Assembly (NCBI RefSeq): GCF_000092025.1 | Contig: NC_003064.2 | Span: 62,001-126,000 of the forward strand | Direction: 5' to 3' | DNA length: 64,000 nucleotides | From: Agrobacterium fabrum str. C58 | GTDB taxonomy: Bacteria > Pseudomonadota > Alphaproteobacteria > Rhizobiales > Rhizobiaceae | In this document: piece by piece, positions 1 through 8,031 of the stretch | Layout: each line of letters starts with the position of its first letter | How positions within the stretch are numbered: the stretch's first letter is position 1 | Translations under genes and position numbers: made by a program | Notes under the pieces: model-generated | What the model was told of the DNA's origin: nothing | Database searches by the model: none | What the model saw: the letters and a program-made list of their open reading frames with translations, nothing else

Positions 1-641
1 ACCTGAGGGAAGGGGGCGGAGATTTTGAGAATCCTGCAGCGCGGATGGCTGCCCGGCTGATGCGGGCCGAAGACAACGGCCTGTTGGCGTCGGTCCTGGA
101 CAGCGAGATCGCTGCTCTTCAGCAGGCCCGCAACAGTGTCTCCGATGCCGATATTCGTGCGTTTTCGACCAGCCTACGCGACAGCCGTCGAATTTTCATC
201 TTCGGACGCGGGCATTTTGCGGCGCTGTCATCCCTTATCGCGCTTCGCCTCAGCCGCTCCGGCTACGAAGCGATTGATCTTGCTAGTCAGATGCACCAGC
301 TTGTGGAAGTGCTGGCAACACTGACCGCCGAAGATGTCGTTTTGTTTCTGGCCTTCCGCAGGGCGCCGCCACTTCTCCAGGAAGTACGCGAGATTGCAGG
401 ACGGCGAGGGGCAAAAACACTGGCTGTGACGGATGTCGGGGGCACACGGATCGATCCGGCACCCCACCATCAAATTCTGGTCTCACGAGGTGATCCAGGT
501 GAATCGCAGTCTCTTGTGGTGCCTATGACGATTGCCAATGCGATTATCCTCGACCTGGCATCCATCGATAACGGGCGCTCGTTACAATCACTGAGTGAGT
601 TCAAATCGTTCAGGTCATCGTCACGTCTAACTGTTTGCTAA
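1..641 (+). CDS. RpiR/MurR-family transcriptional regulator, C-terminal part (5' end outside window)
   Basis: The reading frame is open to the left edge of the window, so the gene is cut at its 5' end; the missing part would hold the helix-turn-helix. The visible protein is a SIS (sugar isomerase) domain: a phosphosugar-binding fold that starts around IFIFGRGHFAALSSL and has the SQMHQLVEVL and VLFLAFRR segments typical of the family. RpiR proteins bind DNA near sugar catabolic genes and respond to a phosphorylated sugar through the SIS domain. No target operon is visible on this side. The family call is good; the ligand is unknown. Confidence 0.8.
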   Translation, partial: LREGGGDFENPAARMAARLMRAEDNGLLASVLDSEIAALQQARNSVSDADIRAFSTSLRDSRRIFIFGRGHFAALSSLIALRLSRSGYEAIDLASQMHQLVEVLATLTAEDVVLFLAFRRAPPLLQEVREIAGRRGAKTLAVTDVGGTRIDPAPHHQILVSRGDPGESQSLVVPMTIANAIILDLASIDNGRSLQSLSEFKSFRSSSRLTVC

Positions 642-699
642 AAGGTGAGCCCACGGTGAAGTCTGCCTCGCGACGCCGGGCTGCTACCTGCCAGTCCTG

Positions 700-870
700 G
701 CGAAGCATCCAATTGAGGTGATCACGTCGGCAGTGGTCCGGCTAAGATAAGAGCGTTGTCGCTGCCTGCTTTGAGCCAGACTCGGAAACCTTTGAGATTG
801 CCCGCGCAGCCGGCGTTCATGTGAGTCAACTCTTTCGCTGGTGAAAGGAGCTTTGCCGGATCGAGGAGCC
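700..870 (+). pseudogene. IS66-family OrfA (TnpA) relic
   Basis: Conceptual translation gives the hallmark IS66 OrfA helix-turn-helix in pieces: EVIT in one frame, then RRQWS, a TAA at 743, DKSVVAACFEPDSETFEIAR, AAGVHVSQLFRW, a TGA, and KELC in another. Two stops and a frame change show that it is dead. No IS66 OrfB or transposase follows, so only a scar remains between the RpiR gene and the MarR gene. Confidence 0.6.
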
Positions 871-886
871 AAGGTGCGTTGCGGCG

Positions 887-1339
887 CTACGTCTTGATTT
901 TGTCCCGTATGGTGTCGAGTGATTGCTTGATCGCTCGCAATGCCTCGGCATCCACTCCGACGGCTTCTTCGATACAGCGCATGATATCGGCGGCATGGGC
1001 TCTGAGCGCGCCGCCTTTCTCTGTCAGGTGAATGAGCACCTCCCGTTCGTCACTGCGGTTCCGGGTCCTGGTGATCAGCCCGGCCGCCTCCAGCCGCTTG
1101 AGGAGCGGTGTCAGGGTGCTTGAATCGAGGAACAGTGTCTTCCCCAGCTCCCTTACGGTCTGGCCGTCGCGATGCCAGAGTGTCACCATGACCAGATACT
1201 GCGGATAAGTCAGACCGACTTTGTGGAGCAGCGGCCTGTAGAGCTGTGTGAATGCGTGGCCGGCTGAATAGAGAGAAAAGCACAGCATGCCGCTCACGTC
1301 GGTCAGGCTGGTTTCGGTGTTAGATGGGACGGTTGTCAT
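887..1339 (-). CDS. ohrR: OhrR-like MarR-family organic peroxide regulator
   Basis: The product has 150 residues when started at the ATG that follows a good AAAGGAG ribosome site; a longer in-frame reading exists but has no such site. It has the winged-helix MarR core (TVRELGKTLFLDSSTLTPLLKRLEAAGLITR, then RSDEREVLIHLTEKG). The N-terminal MLCFSLYSAG holds a cysteine at about residue 20, at the place of the peroxide-sensing Cys of OhrR. Such proteins repress genes until the Cys is oxidised by organic hydroperoxides. The gene is divergent from two alpha/beta hydrolases, not from an ohr gene, so the target may be the neighbouring perhydrolase-like enzyme. That link is inference. Confidence 0.8.
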   Translation of the reverse strand: MTTVPSNTETSLTDVSGMLCFSLYSAGHAFTQLYRPLLHKVGLTYPQYLVMVTLWHRDGQTVRELGKTLFLDSSTLTPLLKRLEAAGLITRTRNRSDEREVLIHLTEKGGALRAHAADIMRCIEEAVGVDAEALRAIKQSLDTIRDKIKT

Positions 1340-1471
1340 AACGGGCTCCTTTCGCTCTAAATAATTTGTGCGCGATTTAATTGCAAGCGCTTGACAGGGC
1401 GTATGTTGGTGAGCATATAGATCGTACACAAAGCAATTGTGCACTATCTATTTAAATGACAGGAGAACAGC
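1340..1471. promoter_or_regulatory. Divergent promoter region between ohrR-like gene and hydrolase
   Basis: This 132-base AT-rich spacer holds TTTAATTGC near 1376-1384 and GCAATTGTGC near 1432-1441, i.e. two AATTGC/GCAATT half-sites in opposite orientation. OhrR-type regulators bind AT-rich palindromes of this kind, so the spacer is a plausible shared operator. The exact site is not established from sequence alone. Confidence 0.35.
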
Positions 1472-2293
1472 ATGTCGCGTTTCACCACCACTGACGGTAC
1501 CCGCCTCTTTTATAAGGACTGGGGCGCAGGGCAGCCGATCCTCTTTGCCCACGGGTGGCCGCTGTCATCCGATGCATGGGACCAGCAGATGCTGTTCTTC
1601 AGCCAGAACGGCTTCCGCGTCATCGCCCACGATCGCCGCAGCCATGGCCGCTCGGATCAGACATTTGACGGCAACAACATGGACCAGTATGCCGACGATC
1701 TCGCCGAACTGATCAATGCACTCGACCTGTCGGACCTGATCTTGGTTGGCCATTCGACCGGTGGCGGCGAGGTCTCGCATTATGTCGGCCGTCATGGCAC
1801 GGCTCGTGTTGCCAAGGTGGTTCTGGTGGGTGCGGTGCCGCCGGTGATGCTGAAGACCGTTGACAACCCGAACGGTACGCCGATGGAGGTATTCGACAGT
1901 ATCCGCGAAAACACCGCGAAGAACCGTTCGCAGTTTTTCTTCGATCTGACGGTGCCTTTCTACGGCTTTAACCGGGAAGGTGTCGCGACCAATGACGGCA
2001 TGCGGGAAAACTTCCGCCGCATAGGACTGCAAGGCGGCGTCAAGGGCCAGTACGATTGCATCCGGGAGTTCTCTGAGGTCGATTACACCCGTGATCTGAA
2101 GAGTATTGACCGCCCGACGCTGATCATCCATGGCGATGACGACCAGATCGTTCCGATCGATGCATCTGCCCATCGGGCTGCGGACCTCGTGGCCGATGCC
2201 ACGCTGAAGATCTATTCGGGCGGCTCCCACGGACTGGCAGAGACTGAGGCTGATCGTTTCAACGCCGACGTGCTCGCCTTTATCCACGGCTGA
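1472..2293 (+). CDS. Alpha/beta hydrolase, non-haem chloroperoxidase / arylesterase type
   Basis: A 273-residue cytoplasmic enzyme preceded by an AGGAG ribosome site. It shows the complete alpha/beta hydrolase triad: nucleophile Ser95 in GHSTGGG, Asp near 224 in GDDDQIVP, and His253 in GGSHGL. The oxyanion segment FAHGWPL and the DRRSHGRS loop match the cofactor-free haloperoxidase (perhydrolase) and arylesterase subgroup. These enzymes hydrolyse esters and can make peracids from carboxylic acids and H2O2. The divergent OhrR-like regulator fits a peroxide-related role. No substrate can be read from the sequence. Confidence 0.85.
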   Translation: MSRFTTTDGTRLFYKDWGAGQPILFAHGWPLSSDAWDQQMLFFSQNGFRVIAHDRRSHGRSDQTFDGNNMDQYADDLAELINALDLSDLILVGHSTGGGEVSHYVGRHGTARVAKVVLVGAVPPVMLKTVDNPNGTPMEVFDSIRENTAKNRSQFFFDLTVPFYGFNREGVATNDGMRENFRRIGLQGGVKGQYDCIREFSEVDYTRDLKSIDRPTLIIHGDDDQIVPIDASAHRAADLVADATLKIYSGGSHGLAETEADRFNADVLAFIHG

Positions 2294-2365
2294 ACATCCG
2301 CAGCTTTCCCTGCGACAATCGAAGCATTTTTTTCCACCACGTGAACCGAAAGAAAAGGAACTCCC

Positions 2366-3133
2366 ATGTCCACGTTTGTTGCCAGTCTTGCCGTTGCCGG
2401 CGCACTGCTGTCGGGTAATGCCGTTGCCCAGCCGGCAAAGCCCACCGTCGTTCTCGTTCACGGAGCCTTTGCCGACTCCTCAAGCTGGAACGGTGTCACC
2501 CGGATACTGCAGAAGGATGGCTACCGTGTCGTTGCTGCCGCTAATCCTTTGCGCAGCGTCTCATCCGACGCCGCCTACATCTCGGATATTGTTGCGAGCA
2601 TAGCCGAGCCTGTCGTTCTAGTCGGCCATTCCTACGGCGGCCAGGTAATCACCTCCGCCGCCAATGGCAGGGATAACGTCAAGACGTTGGTGTATGTGGC
2701 GGCATTTGCGCCGGATGAGGGGGAGGCGGCTGCTGATCTTGCCGGAAAGTTCCCGGGTGGCACGCTCGGCCAGGCACTCGCTGCACCTGTCAAGCTGGCG
2801 GACGGCAGTACCGACCTTTCCATCGATCAGGAGAAGTTCCACGACCAGTTTGCTCACGATGTGGGCGTAGACAACGCTGCGCTGATGGCGGCCGGGCAGC
2901 GGCCCATCACTGAGGCGGCACTGACGGAAAAGTCAGGCAAGCCGGCCTGGAAGGCGCTGCCGTCCTACTTCGTCTACGGTGATGGCGACAAGAACATACC
3001 GGCCGAGGCACTCGCCTTCATGGCTGAACGGGCAGGCTCAAAGCACACAGTCGTCGCAAAAGGTGCCTCTCACGTGGTGATGGTCTCGCAGCCAGAGGTG
3101 GTCGCAGCCCTTATTGAAGAAGCGGCGAACTAG
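2366..3133 (+). CDS. Exported alpha/beta hydrolase
   Basis: 255 residues. The N-terminus has a hydrophobic stretch and an AVAQP cleavage site near residue 21, so it is probably secreted to the periplasm. The nucleophile elbow GHSYGG places Ser at about 89, and the oxyanion motif VHGAFADSSSW is typical of the EstC/salicylate-esterase-like subgroup. A GASHVVM segment supplies the catalytic His, and the GDGDKNIP loop likely carries the acid. It follows the upstream hydrolase by 72 bases on the same strand, with its own ribosome site (AAAGGAACTCCC), and could be co-transcribed. A strong hairpin follows the stop. Confidence 0.8.
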   Translation: MSTFVASLAVAGALLSGNAVAQPAKPTVVLVHGAFADSSSWNGVTRILQKDGYRVVAAANPLRSVSSDAAYISDIVASIAEPVVLVGHSYGGQVITSAANGRDNVKTLVYVAAFAPDEGEAAADLAGKFPGGTLGQALAAPVKLADGSTDLSIDQEKFHDQFAHDVGVDNAALMAAGQRPITEAALTEKSGKPAWKALPSYFVYGDGDKNIPAEALAFMAERAGSKHTVVAKGASHVVMVSQPEVVAALIEEAAN

Positions 3134-3134
3134 G

Positions 3135-3186
3135 CTCGTTCCCGCGCAGAAGACCGGCTCCTGCGGTCGGTCTTCTGCGGAACGAG
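3135..3186. terminator. Intrinsic terminator-like hairpin after exported hydrolase
   Basis: The arms CTCGTTCC..GCAGAAGACCG and CGGTCTTCTGCGGAACGAG pair over almost their full length with a two-base bulge, just 2 bases past the hydrolase stop. A U-run is not evident, so factor dependence or a role as an RNA 3' protector is possible. Confidence 0.6.
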
Positions 3187-3431
3187 ACGGGATCACTCGT
3201 TCGGATCGCTTCAAGGCGTTGGAAGCGTAGACTTCCATTACTTTCATCAACGAAAATCCGATCAAAAAATAATTTGTTCAGTGTAGTGAAAGACGTCCAA
3301 GCCTAGACTGGATTTGCGCCATAAGGCGTCTAATAATTCGGCTAGTGGAGAAGGAAAATCGCAAGCTCCCGTGCGATTGCTCCTCGATCCTCGCAACCGA
3401 CCGTTTATCAACCAGACAGTGTCAGGAGTTG
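3187..3431. other. Gene-free spacer
   Basis: Convergent spacer between the hydrolase operon and the aldolase gene. No gene, repeat or motif was recognised beyond the hairpin at its left edge. Confidence 0.5.
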
Positions 3432-4328
3432 TCACGCCTTTGTTACTAGAAGGCCATATTTTCTGAGGATTTCCTCAATCTTTTGATCCTGTTCTGCATC
3501 GGGAAGTAATGCTGGCTGCCGACTGGCTCCGACAGAGGGGTCCTGTAAATAAAGCGCGCGTTTGACCATGGCTGGAGGAAAGCCGTGGGCGTAGAGATCG
3601 GTGCGGAAAGCTGTGTAGACGGACTGTTGGCGTTCGGCGTACGTGATATCTCCAGAGTTGAAGCCATTGACGATGCCTGCGAGAACGTCGGGCATCGCGT
3701 TGCCGAGACCGGAGATGCAGCCCGCGGCTCCATTTTGCAGTGCCCAGAGGACGAGATGATCGGGCCCGGAATAGACCTCGAAGCCATCGACCTCCTTTGA
3801 GACCTGCAAGTAAGCTTCCAATGTCTCCTGCGCGCCGCCGGAATCCTTGATCCCGGCAATATTGCCATGGGTCGCCAGCTTTCGTGCCGTTTCGGGTTCG
3901 ATGTGGTTCTGGGTGCGCGCTGGAATGTCATAAAGATAGACCGGCGTGTTCACCTCATCTGCCACCGTAGAAAAGTGGCGAATCAGACCATCTTGCGTGC
4001 AGGCGATGAAGAATGGTGTGATGACGGCAATGCCCTTGACGCCGATGCGGTCGAATTCCTTGGCAAGTTGCAGCGTCTCGAATGTTGCCGGCATGCCCGC
4101 ATTGACGATGACATCGACCTTTCCGCCGACTTCATCGACAACCTCTTCCAGAATCCTGATTTTTTCGGAATGGGTGAGAGCGGTAAAATCACCGTTGGTG
4201 CCTGCGCACATGATGTTGTTGCCAGCCGTCACCTGACGGCGAACCTGCGCGCGGGTGGCTTCGTAGTTGATGGTCTCGTCATCGTTAAAGCAGGTCACGA
4301 TCGCGACGAAGGCTTTCTTGGTCATCAT
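3432..4328 (-). CDS. DapA-family class I aldolase/lyase (dihydrodipicolinate synthase / N-acetylneuraminate lyase family)
   Basis: 298 residues, the usual length for the family. Family residues are present: Schiff-base Lys161 in AGIKDSGG, Tyr133 in YLYDIPAR, and the pyruvate-carboxylate loop GTNGDF at 43-48. Such enzymes cleave or form C-C bonds with pyruvate (or another 2-oxo acid) bound to the lysine. The start follows GGAG with 5-base spacing. It is the last gene of a minus-strand operon with an oligopeptide-type ABC importer. Its position beside an Asp-box protein, PdxA2, an iron alcohol dehydrogenase and a DUF1537 kinase argues for a catabolic lyase, not lysine biosynthesis. The substrate is unknown; a 2-keto-3-deoxy sugar acid is a reasonable guess. 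Confidence 0.85.
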   Translation of the reverse strand: MMTKKAFVAIVTCFNDDETINYEATRAQVRRQVTAGNNIMCAGTNGDFTALTHSEKIRILEEVVDEVGGKVDVIVNAGMPATFETLQLAKEFDRIGVKGIAVITPFFIACTQDGLIRHFSTVADEVNTPVYLYDIPARTQNHIEPETARKLATHGNIAGIKDSGGAQETLEAYLQVSKEVDGFEVYSGPDHLVLWALQNGAAGCISGLGNAMPDVLAGIVNGFNSGDITYAERQQSVYTAFRTDLYAHGFPPAMVKRALYLQDPSVGASRQPALLPDAEQDQKIEEILRKYGLLVTKA

Positions 4329-4347
4329 CTATACTCCGGTCATTCAA

Positions 4348-5967
4348 TCAGGAAATGCTTGCGAGGCGAGCATTCCGGTTGGCCGCCTGGACGTCCGGGT
4401 CAGGGTCGAGGGTGGCGGAAATCAAGGCTTGTGTGTAGCGCTGTTGCGGATTATCGAAGACTTGCGCAACTGTACCGAATTCGACCACCTCACCTTTCTG
4501 CATGACCATGACGTAGTCTGCAAAATCGCGCACGAGGGGCAGGTCATGGGCGATGAAGATGAAGGCAATTCCCATCTCTCGGCGCAGCTTGTCGAGCAGC
4601 CTCACCACCTGCGCCTGCACCGATACATCAAGTGCCGAAACGGCCTCGTCGCAGACGATCAGTTGCGGCTCAAGCGCAAGTGCGCGAGCAATGGCGATAC
4701 GCTGACGCTGGCCACCGGAGAACTGATGCGGGTAGCGACCCATATGTTCGGGCGACAGCCCGACCCGTTCCAGCAATTCTGCGGCGCGTGCACGCCACTT
4801 CGCCTTGGGCAGAATCTCCGGGTGGATGACCCAGGCCTCGGAGATCAACTGGTAAACCGTCATGCGCGGATTGAGCGATTGGGTCGGGTCCTGAAACACC
4901 ATTTGCAGGTCGCGGCGCAGCTTGAAGAGTTCACTCGGCGAAAGCGTGAACAGGTCCTGGCCTTTCCAATGCGCCGTGCCGCTATCGGGGTCATCGAGGC
5001 GCAACAGAATGCGGGCGAGGGTTGATTTTCCAGAACCGCTTTCACCGACGACAGCAACCGTTTCGCCAGCCTTCAGATCGAAGGAAATGCCCTTCAGCGC
5101 TTCGAAACCGCCATAGGACTTGCGAGCGTTCCTGACCTTCAGGATCGGTTCGCCATCGGTAGAAGGCTCATGCAATTGACCCTTGCCGGGAGCAGCGGCG
5201 ATCAGCTTCTTGGTATATGGGTGCTGTGGGTTGCGGTAAACTTCGCGGACGGTGCCGCTTTCGACCAGCACGCCTTTTTCCATGACAACCACGCGGTCGG
5301 CGACTTCCGACACGACGCCGAGATCATGGGTGATGATCAGAACACCCATGCCGGTTTCGCGTTGCAGTTCCTTGAGCAGCGCCAGAACTTCTGCCTGCAC
5401 CGTCACGTCGAGTGCGGTGGTCGGTTCGTCGGCGATCAGCAGGTTGGGTTTCAGCGCCAGCGCCATGGCGATCATCACGCGCTGTCGCTGCCCACCGGAA
5501 AATTCGTGGGGGTATTTGTCGACCGCCTTTTCAGGCTCCGGCAAGGCCACCCGTTTGAACAGACGCAAGGCTTCGACCTGGGCTTGGCGGTTATCGATAC
5601 CGTGCGTTCTTAGCGCTTCGCGCATCTGCCAGCCGACCGTGTAGACCGGGTTCAAGTGGCTGAGCGGGTCCTGAAAAATCATGGCGATGAGGCGGCCATT
5701 GACTGCCCGGCGGTCGTCGGCACTCATTTTCAGAAGATCCTTGCCATTGAGCAGGATTTCGCCGGATGAAATCTTGCCGGGCGGCATGTCGATCAGGTTC
5801 ATGATCGCAGAGGATGAAACCGACTTGCCTGAACCGCTCTCACCCAGAATGGCGAGCGTTTCGCCACGGTCCACATGGTACGAGATATTGCGCACGGCTT
5901 TGACAGTTCCGGTAGCAGTATAAAAATCCACCGAGAGGTTGCGGACCTCCAGCAAATGATCAGCCAT
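4348..5967 (-). CDS. Fused oligopeptide/dipeptide ABC transporter ATPase (DppD-DppF type)
   Basis: 539 residues with two complete nucleotide-binding domains in one chain. Both carry Walker A GESGSGKS (near residues 42 and about 314), signature FSGGQRQR, and a Walker B (LLIADEPTTALD; LIVCDEAVSALD). After each domain comes the peptide-transporter C-terminal element (QHPYTKKLIAAAPG; QQRYTQALISA). It energises uptake through the two permeases upstream and overlaps the second permease gene by 8 bases, which implies translational coupling. Fused ATPases of this kind are common in rhizobia, where the cargo is often a sugar derivative or opine and not a peptide. Confidence 0.92.
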   Translation of the reverse strand: MADHLLEVRNLSVDFYTATGTVKAVRNISYHVDRGETLAILGESGSGKSVSSSAIMNLIDMPPGKISSGEILLNGKDLLKMSADDRRAVNGRLIAMIFQDPLSHLNPVYTVGWQMREALRTHGIDNRQAQVEALRLFKRVALPEPEKAVDKYPHEFSGGQRQRVMIAMALALKPNLLIADEPTTALDVTVQAEVLALLKELQRETGMGVLIITHDLGVVSEVADRVVVMEKGVLVESGTVREVYRNPQHPYTKKLIAAAPGKGQLHEPSTDGEPILKVRNARKSYGGFEALKGISFDLKAGETVAVVGESGSGKSTLARILLRLDDPDSGTAHWKGQDLFTLSPSELFKLRRDLQMVFQDPTQSLNPRMTVYQLISEAWVIHPEILPKAKWRARAAELLERVGLSPEHMGRYPHQFSGGQRQRIAIARALALEPQLIVCDEAVSALDVSVQAQVVRLLDKLRREMGIAFIFIAHDLPLVRDFADYVMVMQKGEVVEFGTVAQVFDNPQQRYTQALISATLDPDPDVQAANRNARLASIS

Positions 5968-6907
5968 TTTTCGGTCCTTTCATTTCCAGGCGCCAGCGCT
6001 GGACTGGGTCGAGCGCAATACGCAGCCAGTTGGACAGAAGGTTGAGTGATAGCGTGGTGAGGATGATTGCCAGACCCGGCCAGAAGGACAGCCACCAGGC
6101 ATTGGTGAGATACTGACGGCCCTGACTGATCATCAGACCCCAGGTGATCTCAGGCGGCTGAATGCCGATGCCGAGGAAGGATAAGGCACTTTCCGCCAGC
6201 ATGACATAAGCGAAATCCAGCGTCGCCAGGGTCGTGAGCGTGGGCAAAACGACGGGCAGGATGTGGCGGAACAAGATTCGCTTTGAAGACGCGCCCATGA
6301 CACGTGCCGCCTGCACGAACATACGACTGCGGATCTCCATCACCTCGGCGCGTGTGGTGCGAAGATAGACGGGGATACGCGTAATCGACAGGACCAGCAT
6401 CAGGTTGAGGATCGAAGAACCCAGAATGTAGAGCACGATTACGGCGACGAGCAGGGAGGGGAACGACATGATGACGTCGGCAAGGCGCATAATGATCTGG
6501 CTGGTGCGCTGTGACGAAAAGCCTGCGATCAGTCCAAGCAGCGTGCCAACGACGGCAGATATGAAGACCGCCCCGGCTGCGACCATGATGGTGTTCTGCG
6601 TTGCAACAATGATGCGTGGCCACAGCGGCCGCCCCAACGCATCGGCACCGAGCCACATAAACCATTCGCGGCTGAAATCGAACGGCGCGAGGTTGCGGCC
6701 TCGCAGGTTCTGTTTGGTGGCGAGTTCGTTGAGCAGGGTAGGGCCGATAATCGCAAGGATGATCACAAGGATGAGAAAGATCGCGGCACAGAGCGCAAAT
6801 TTATCGGCCCAGAGCATGCGTGCCATGCGCACGAAGGCACTGGCTTCCTCGATGACCGGTTCTTTTGCGGCGCTGTTATCTACGGTGTTGGGGGATTGAA
6901 TGGCCAT
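5960..6907 (-). CDS. ABC transporter permease, DppC/OppC type
   Basis: 315 residues with a cytoplasmic N-terminus and about six membrane segments. The first hydrophobic helix is at about 38-55 (ALCAAIFLILVIILAIIG). The EAA-type loop that contacts the ATPase appears as YLRTTRAEVMEIRSRMFVQAARVMGAS, and the C-terminal WGLMISQGRQYLTNAWW segment is characteristic of DppC. It lies 14 bases downstream of the partner permease and overlaps the ATPase gene. Inner-membrane half of the importer pore. Confidence 0.9.
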   Translation of the reverse strand: MAIQSPNTVDNSAAKEPVIEEASAFVRMARMLWADKFALCAAIFLILVIILAIIGPTLLNELATKQNLRGRNLAPFDFSREWFMWLGADALGRPLWPRIIVATQNTIMVAAGAVFISAVVGTLLGLIAGFSSQRTSQIIMRLADVIMSFPSLLVAVIVLYILGSSILNLMLVLSITRIPVYLRTTRAEVMEIRSRMFVQAARVMGASSKRILFRHILPVVLPTLTTLATLDFAYVMLAESALSFLGIGIQPPEITWGLMISQGRQYLTNAWWLSFWPGLAIILTTLSLNLLSNWLRIALDPVQRWRLEMKGPKNG

Positions 6908-6921
6908 GGTTATATCGGTCC

Positions 6922-7836
6922 TCAGTAGCGAATGCGCGGATCGAGCAAAGCATAAGCAAGGTCGATCACGAGGTTCATGAGGAAGATGGCGAAGGCGGTG
7001 ACGAGAATTGCCGCCAGCACGACGTTGAAATCGCGCTGCAGGATGCTATCGATCATCAGCTTGCCGACGCCGGGAAAACCGAAGATTGTTTCGATGACGA
7101 CGGCGCCGTTCAGAAGGCTCGCGGCCTGATCTCCGATGACGGTGATCACGGGGAGCATCGCATTGCGCAGCGCGTGAATGAAGATGATCGGGCCGGATTT
7201 GACGCCCTTGGCGCGGGCTGTCTTGACGTAAGCGGACGACAGCGCCGAGATCATTGATCCGCGCACGACCTGCACGATGATGCCGAAGGGGCGCACGAAA
7301 AGCACGCAGATCGGCAAAATCCAGTGGGACAATGTGCCTGTACCGGAGGTTGGCAGCCAGGAAAGCTGGATGGCGAACACGACGATAGCAACTATTGCTA
7401 GCCAGAAGTCAGGCACTGATGCGCCTATCAGCGAGACCATGGAGGAAAAACGGTCGAAGAAACCGCCGGTGCGGAACGCGGCGAGCGAACCGACGACGAT
7501 GGCGCAGATGGTCACCAACGTCATGGTGATGACGGCAAGCCACAAGGTCCAGGTGAAGGCTTCAAGGACAACATCGAGGGCCGGGCGGGCCTTACGCAGG
7601 CTCTCGCCGAGATCGCCGGTCATGACGTTACCGACATATTGAACGAACTGCACCAGAAGCGGCTGGTCCAGTCCATGCAAGGCGCGAAACTCTGCCTTCA
7701 TTTCCGCCGAGGCCTCAACAGGAAGAAACAGGGATGCAGGGTCGCCGGTCAGGCGGGAGAGAAAGAACACCATGATCAGAAGCCCTATCAGCGAGATAAG
7801 ACTGGCGAGGGCGCGTTTGCGGATGAATCTGAGCAT
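6922..7836 (-). CDS. ABC transporter permease, DppB/OppB type
   Basis: 304 residues. The N-terminus MLRFIRKRALASLISLIGLLIMVFF is the usual DppB opening helix; FLSRLTGDPA and the ALSSAYVKTARAKGVK EAA loop follow. The C-terminal FPGVGKLMIDSILQRDFNVV is a DppB hallmark. It is the first permease after the binding-protein gene, separated from it by 195 bases that contain a strong stem-loop, an arrangement that usually gives more binding protein than membrane parts. Confidence 0.9.
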   Translation of the reverse strand: MLRFIRKRALASLISLIGLLIMVFFLSRLTGDPASLFLPVEASAEMKAEFRALHGLDQPLLVQFVQYVGNVMTGDLGESLRKARPALDVVLEAFTWTLWLAVITMTLVTICAIVVGSLAAFRTGGFFDRFSSMVSLIGASVPDFWLAIVAIVVFAIQLSWLPTSGTGTLSHWILPICVLFVRPFGIIVQVVRGSMISALSSAYVKTARAKGVKSGPIIFIHALRNAMLPVITVIGDQAASLLNGAVVIETIFGFPGVGKLMIDSILQRDFNVVLAAILVTAFAIFLMNLVIDLAYALLDPRIRY

Positions 7837-7977
7837 TGAGACCTCGATCTAGCTGGAATGGGCGGCGAACGGTTCGCTGTCCACTTCACTTCGACAGGAC
7901 GATCAATCGCCCTCTTGGTGGATCAGCACAGTGGCAACCGGGTGAGTGCCGCTCTGACCTCTTTTATTGAGGGAGTT

Positions 7978-8018
7978 CCACCCTGCCCGCATGATCGCGA
8001 TCGATCAGGGCAGGGTGG
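7978..8018. promoter_or_regulatory. Intercistronic stem-loop between binding-protein and permease genes
   Basis: Perfect 11-base arms CCACCCTGCCC (7978-7988) and GGGCAGGGTGG (8008-8018) flank a 19-base loop. On the minus-strand transcript it lies just past the binding-protein stop and has no U-run there, so it fits an mRNA-stabilising or partial-termination element. The T-run (GTTTTTG) lies on the plus-strand side. Confidence 0.6.
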
Positions 8019-8031
8019 TGTTTTTGATTGC

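Noticed and set aside
1565..2461. A 298-codon minus-strand open frame opposite the first hydrolase
   Set aside because: It is antisense to a clear enzyme with a full catalytic triad, lacks a ribosome site, and shows no domain.
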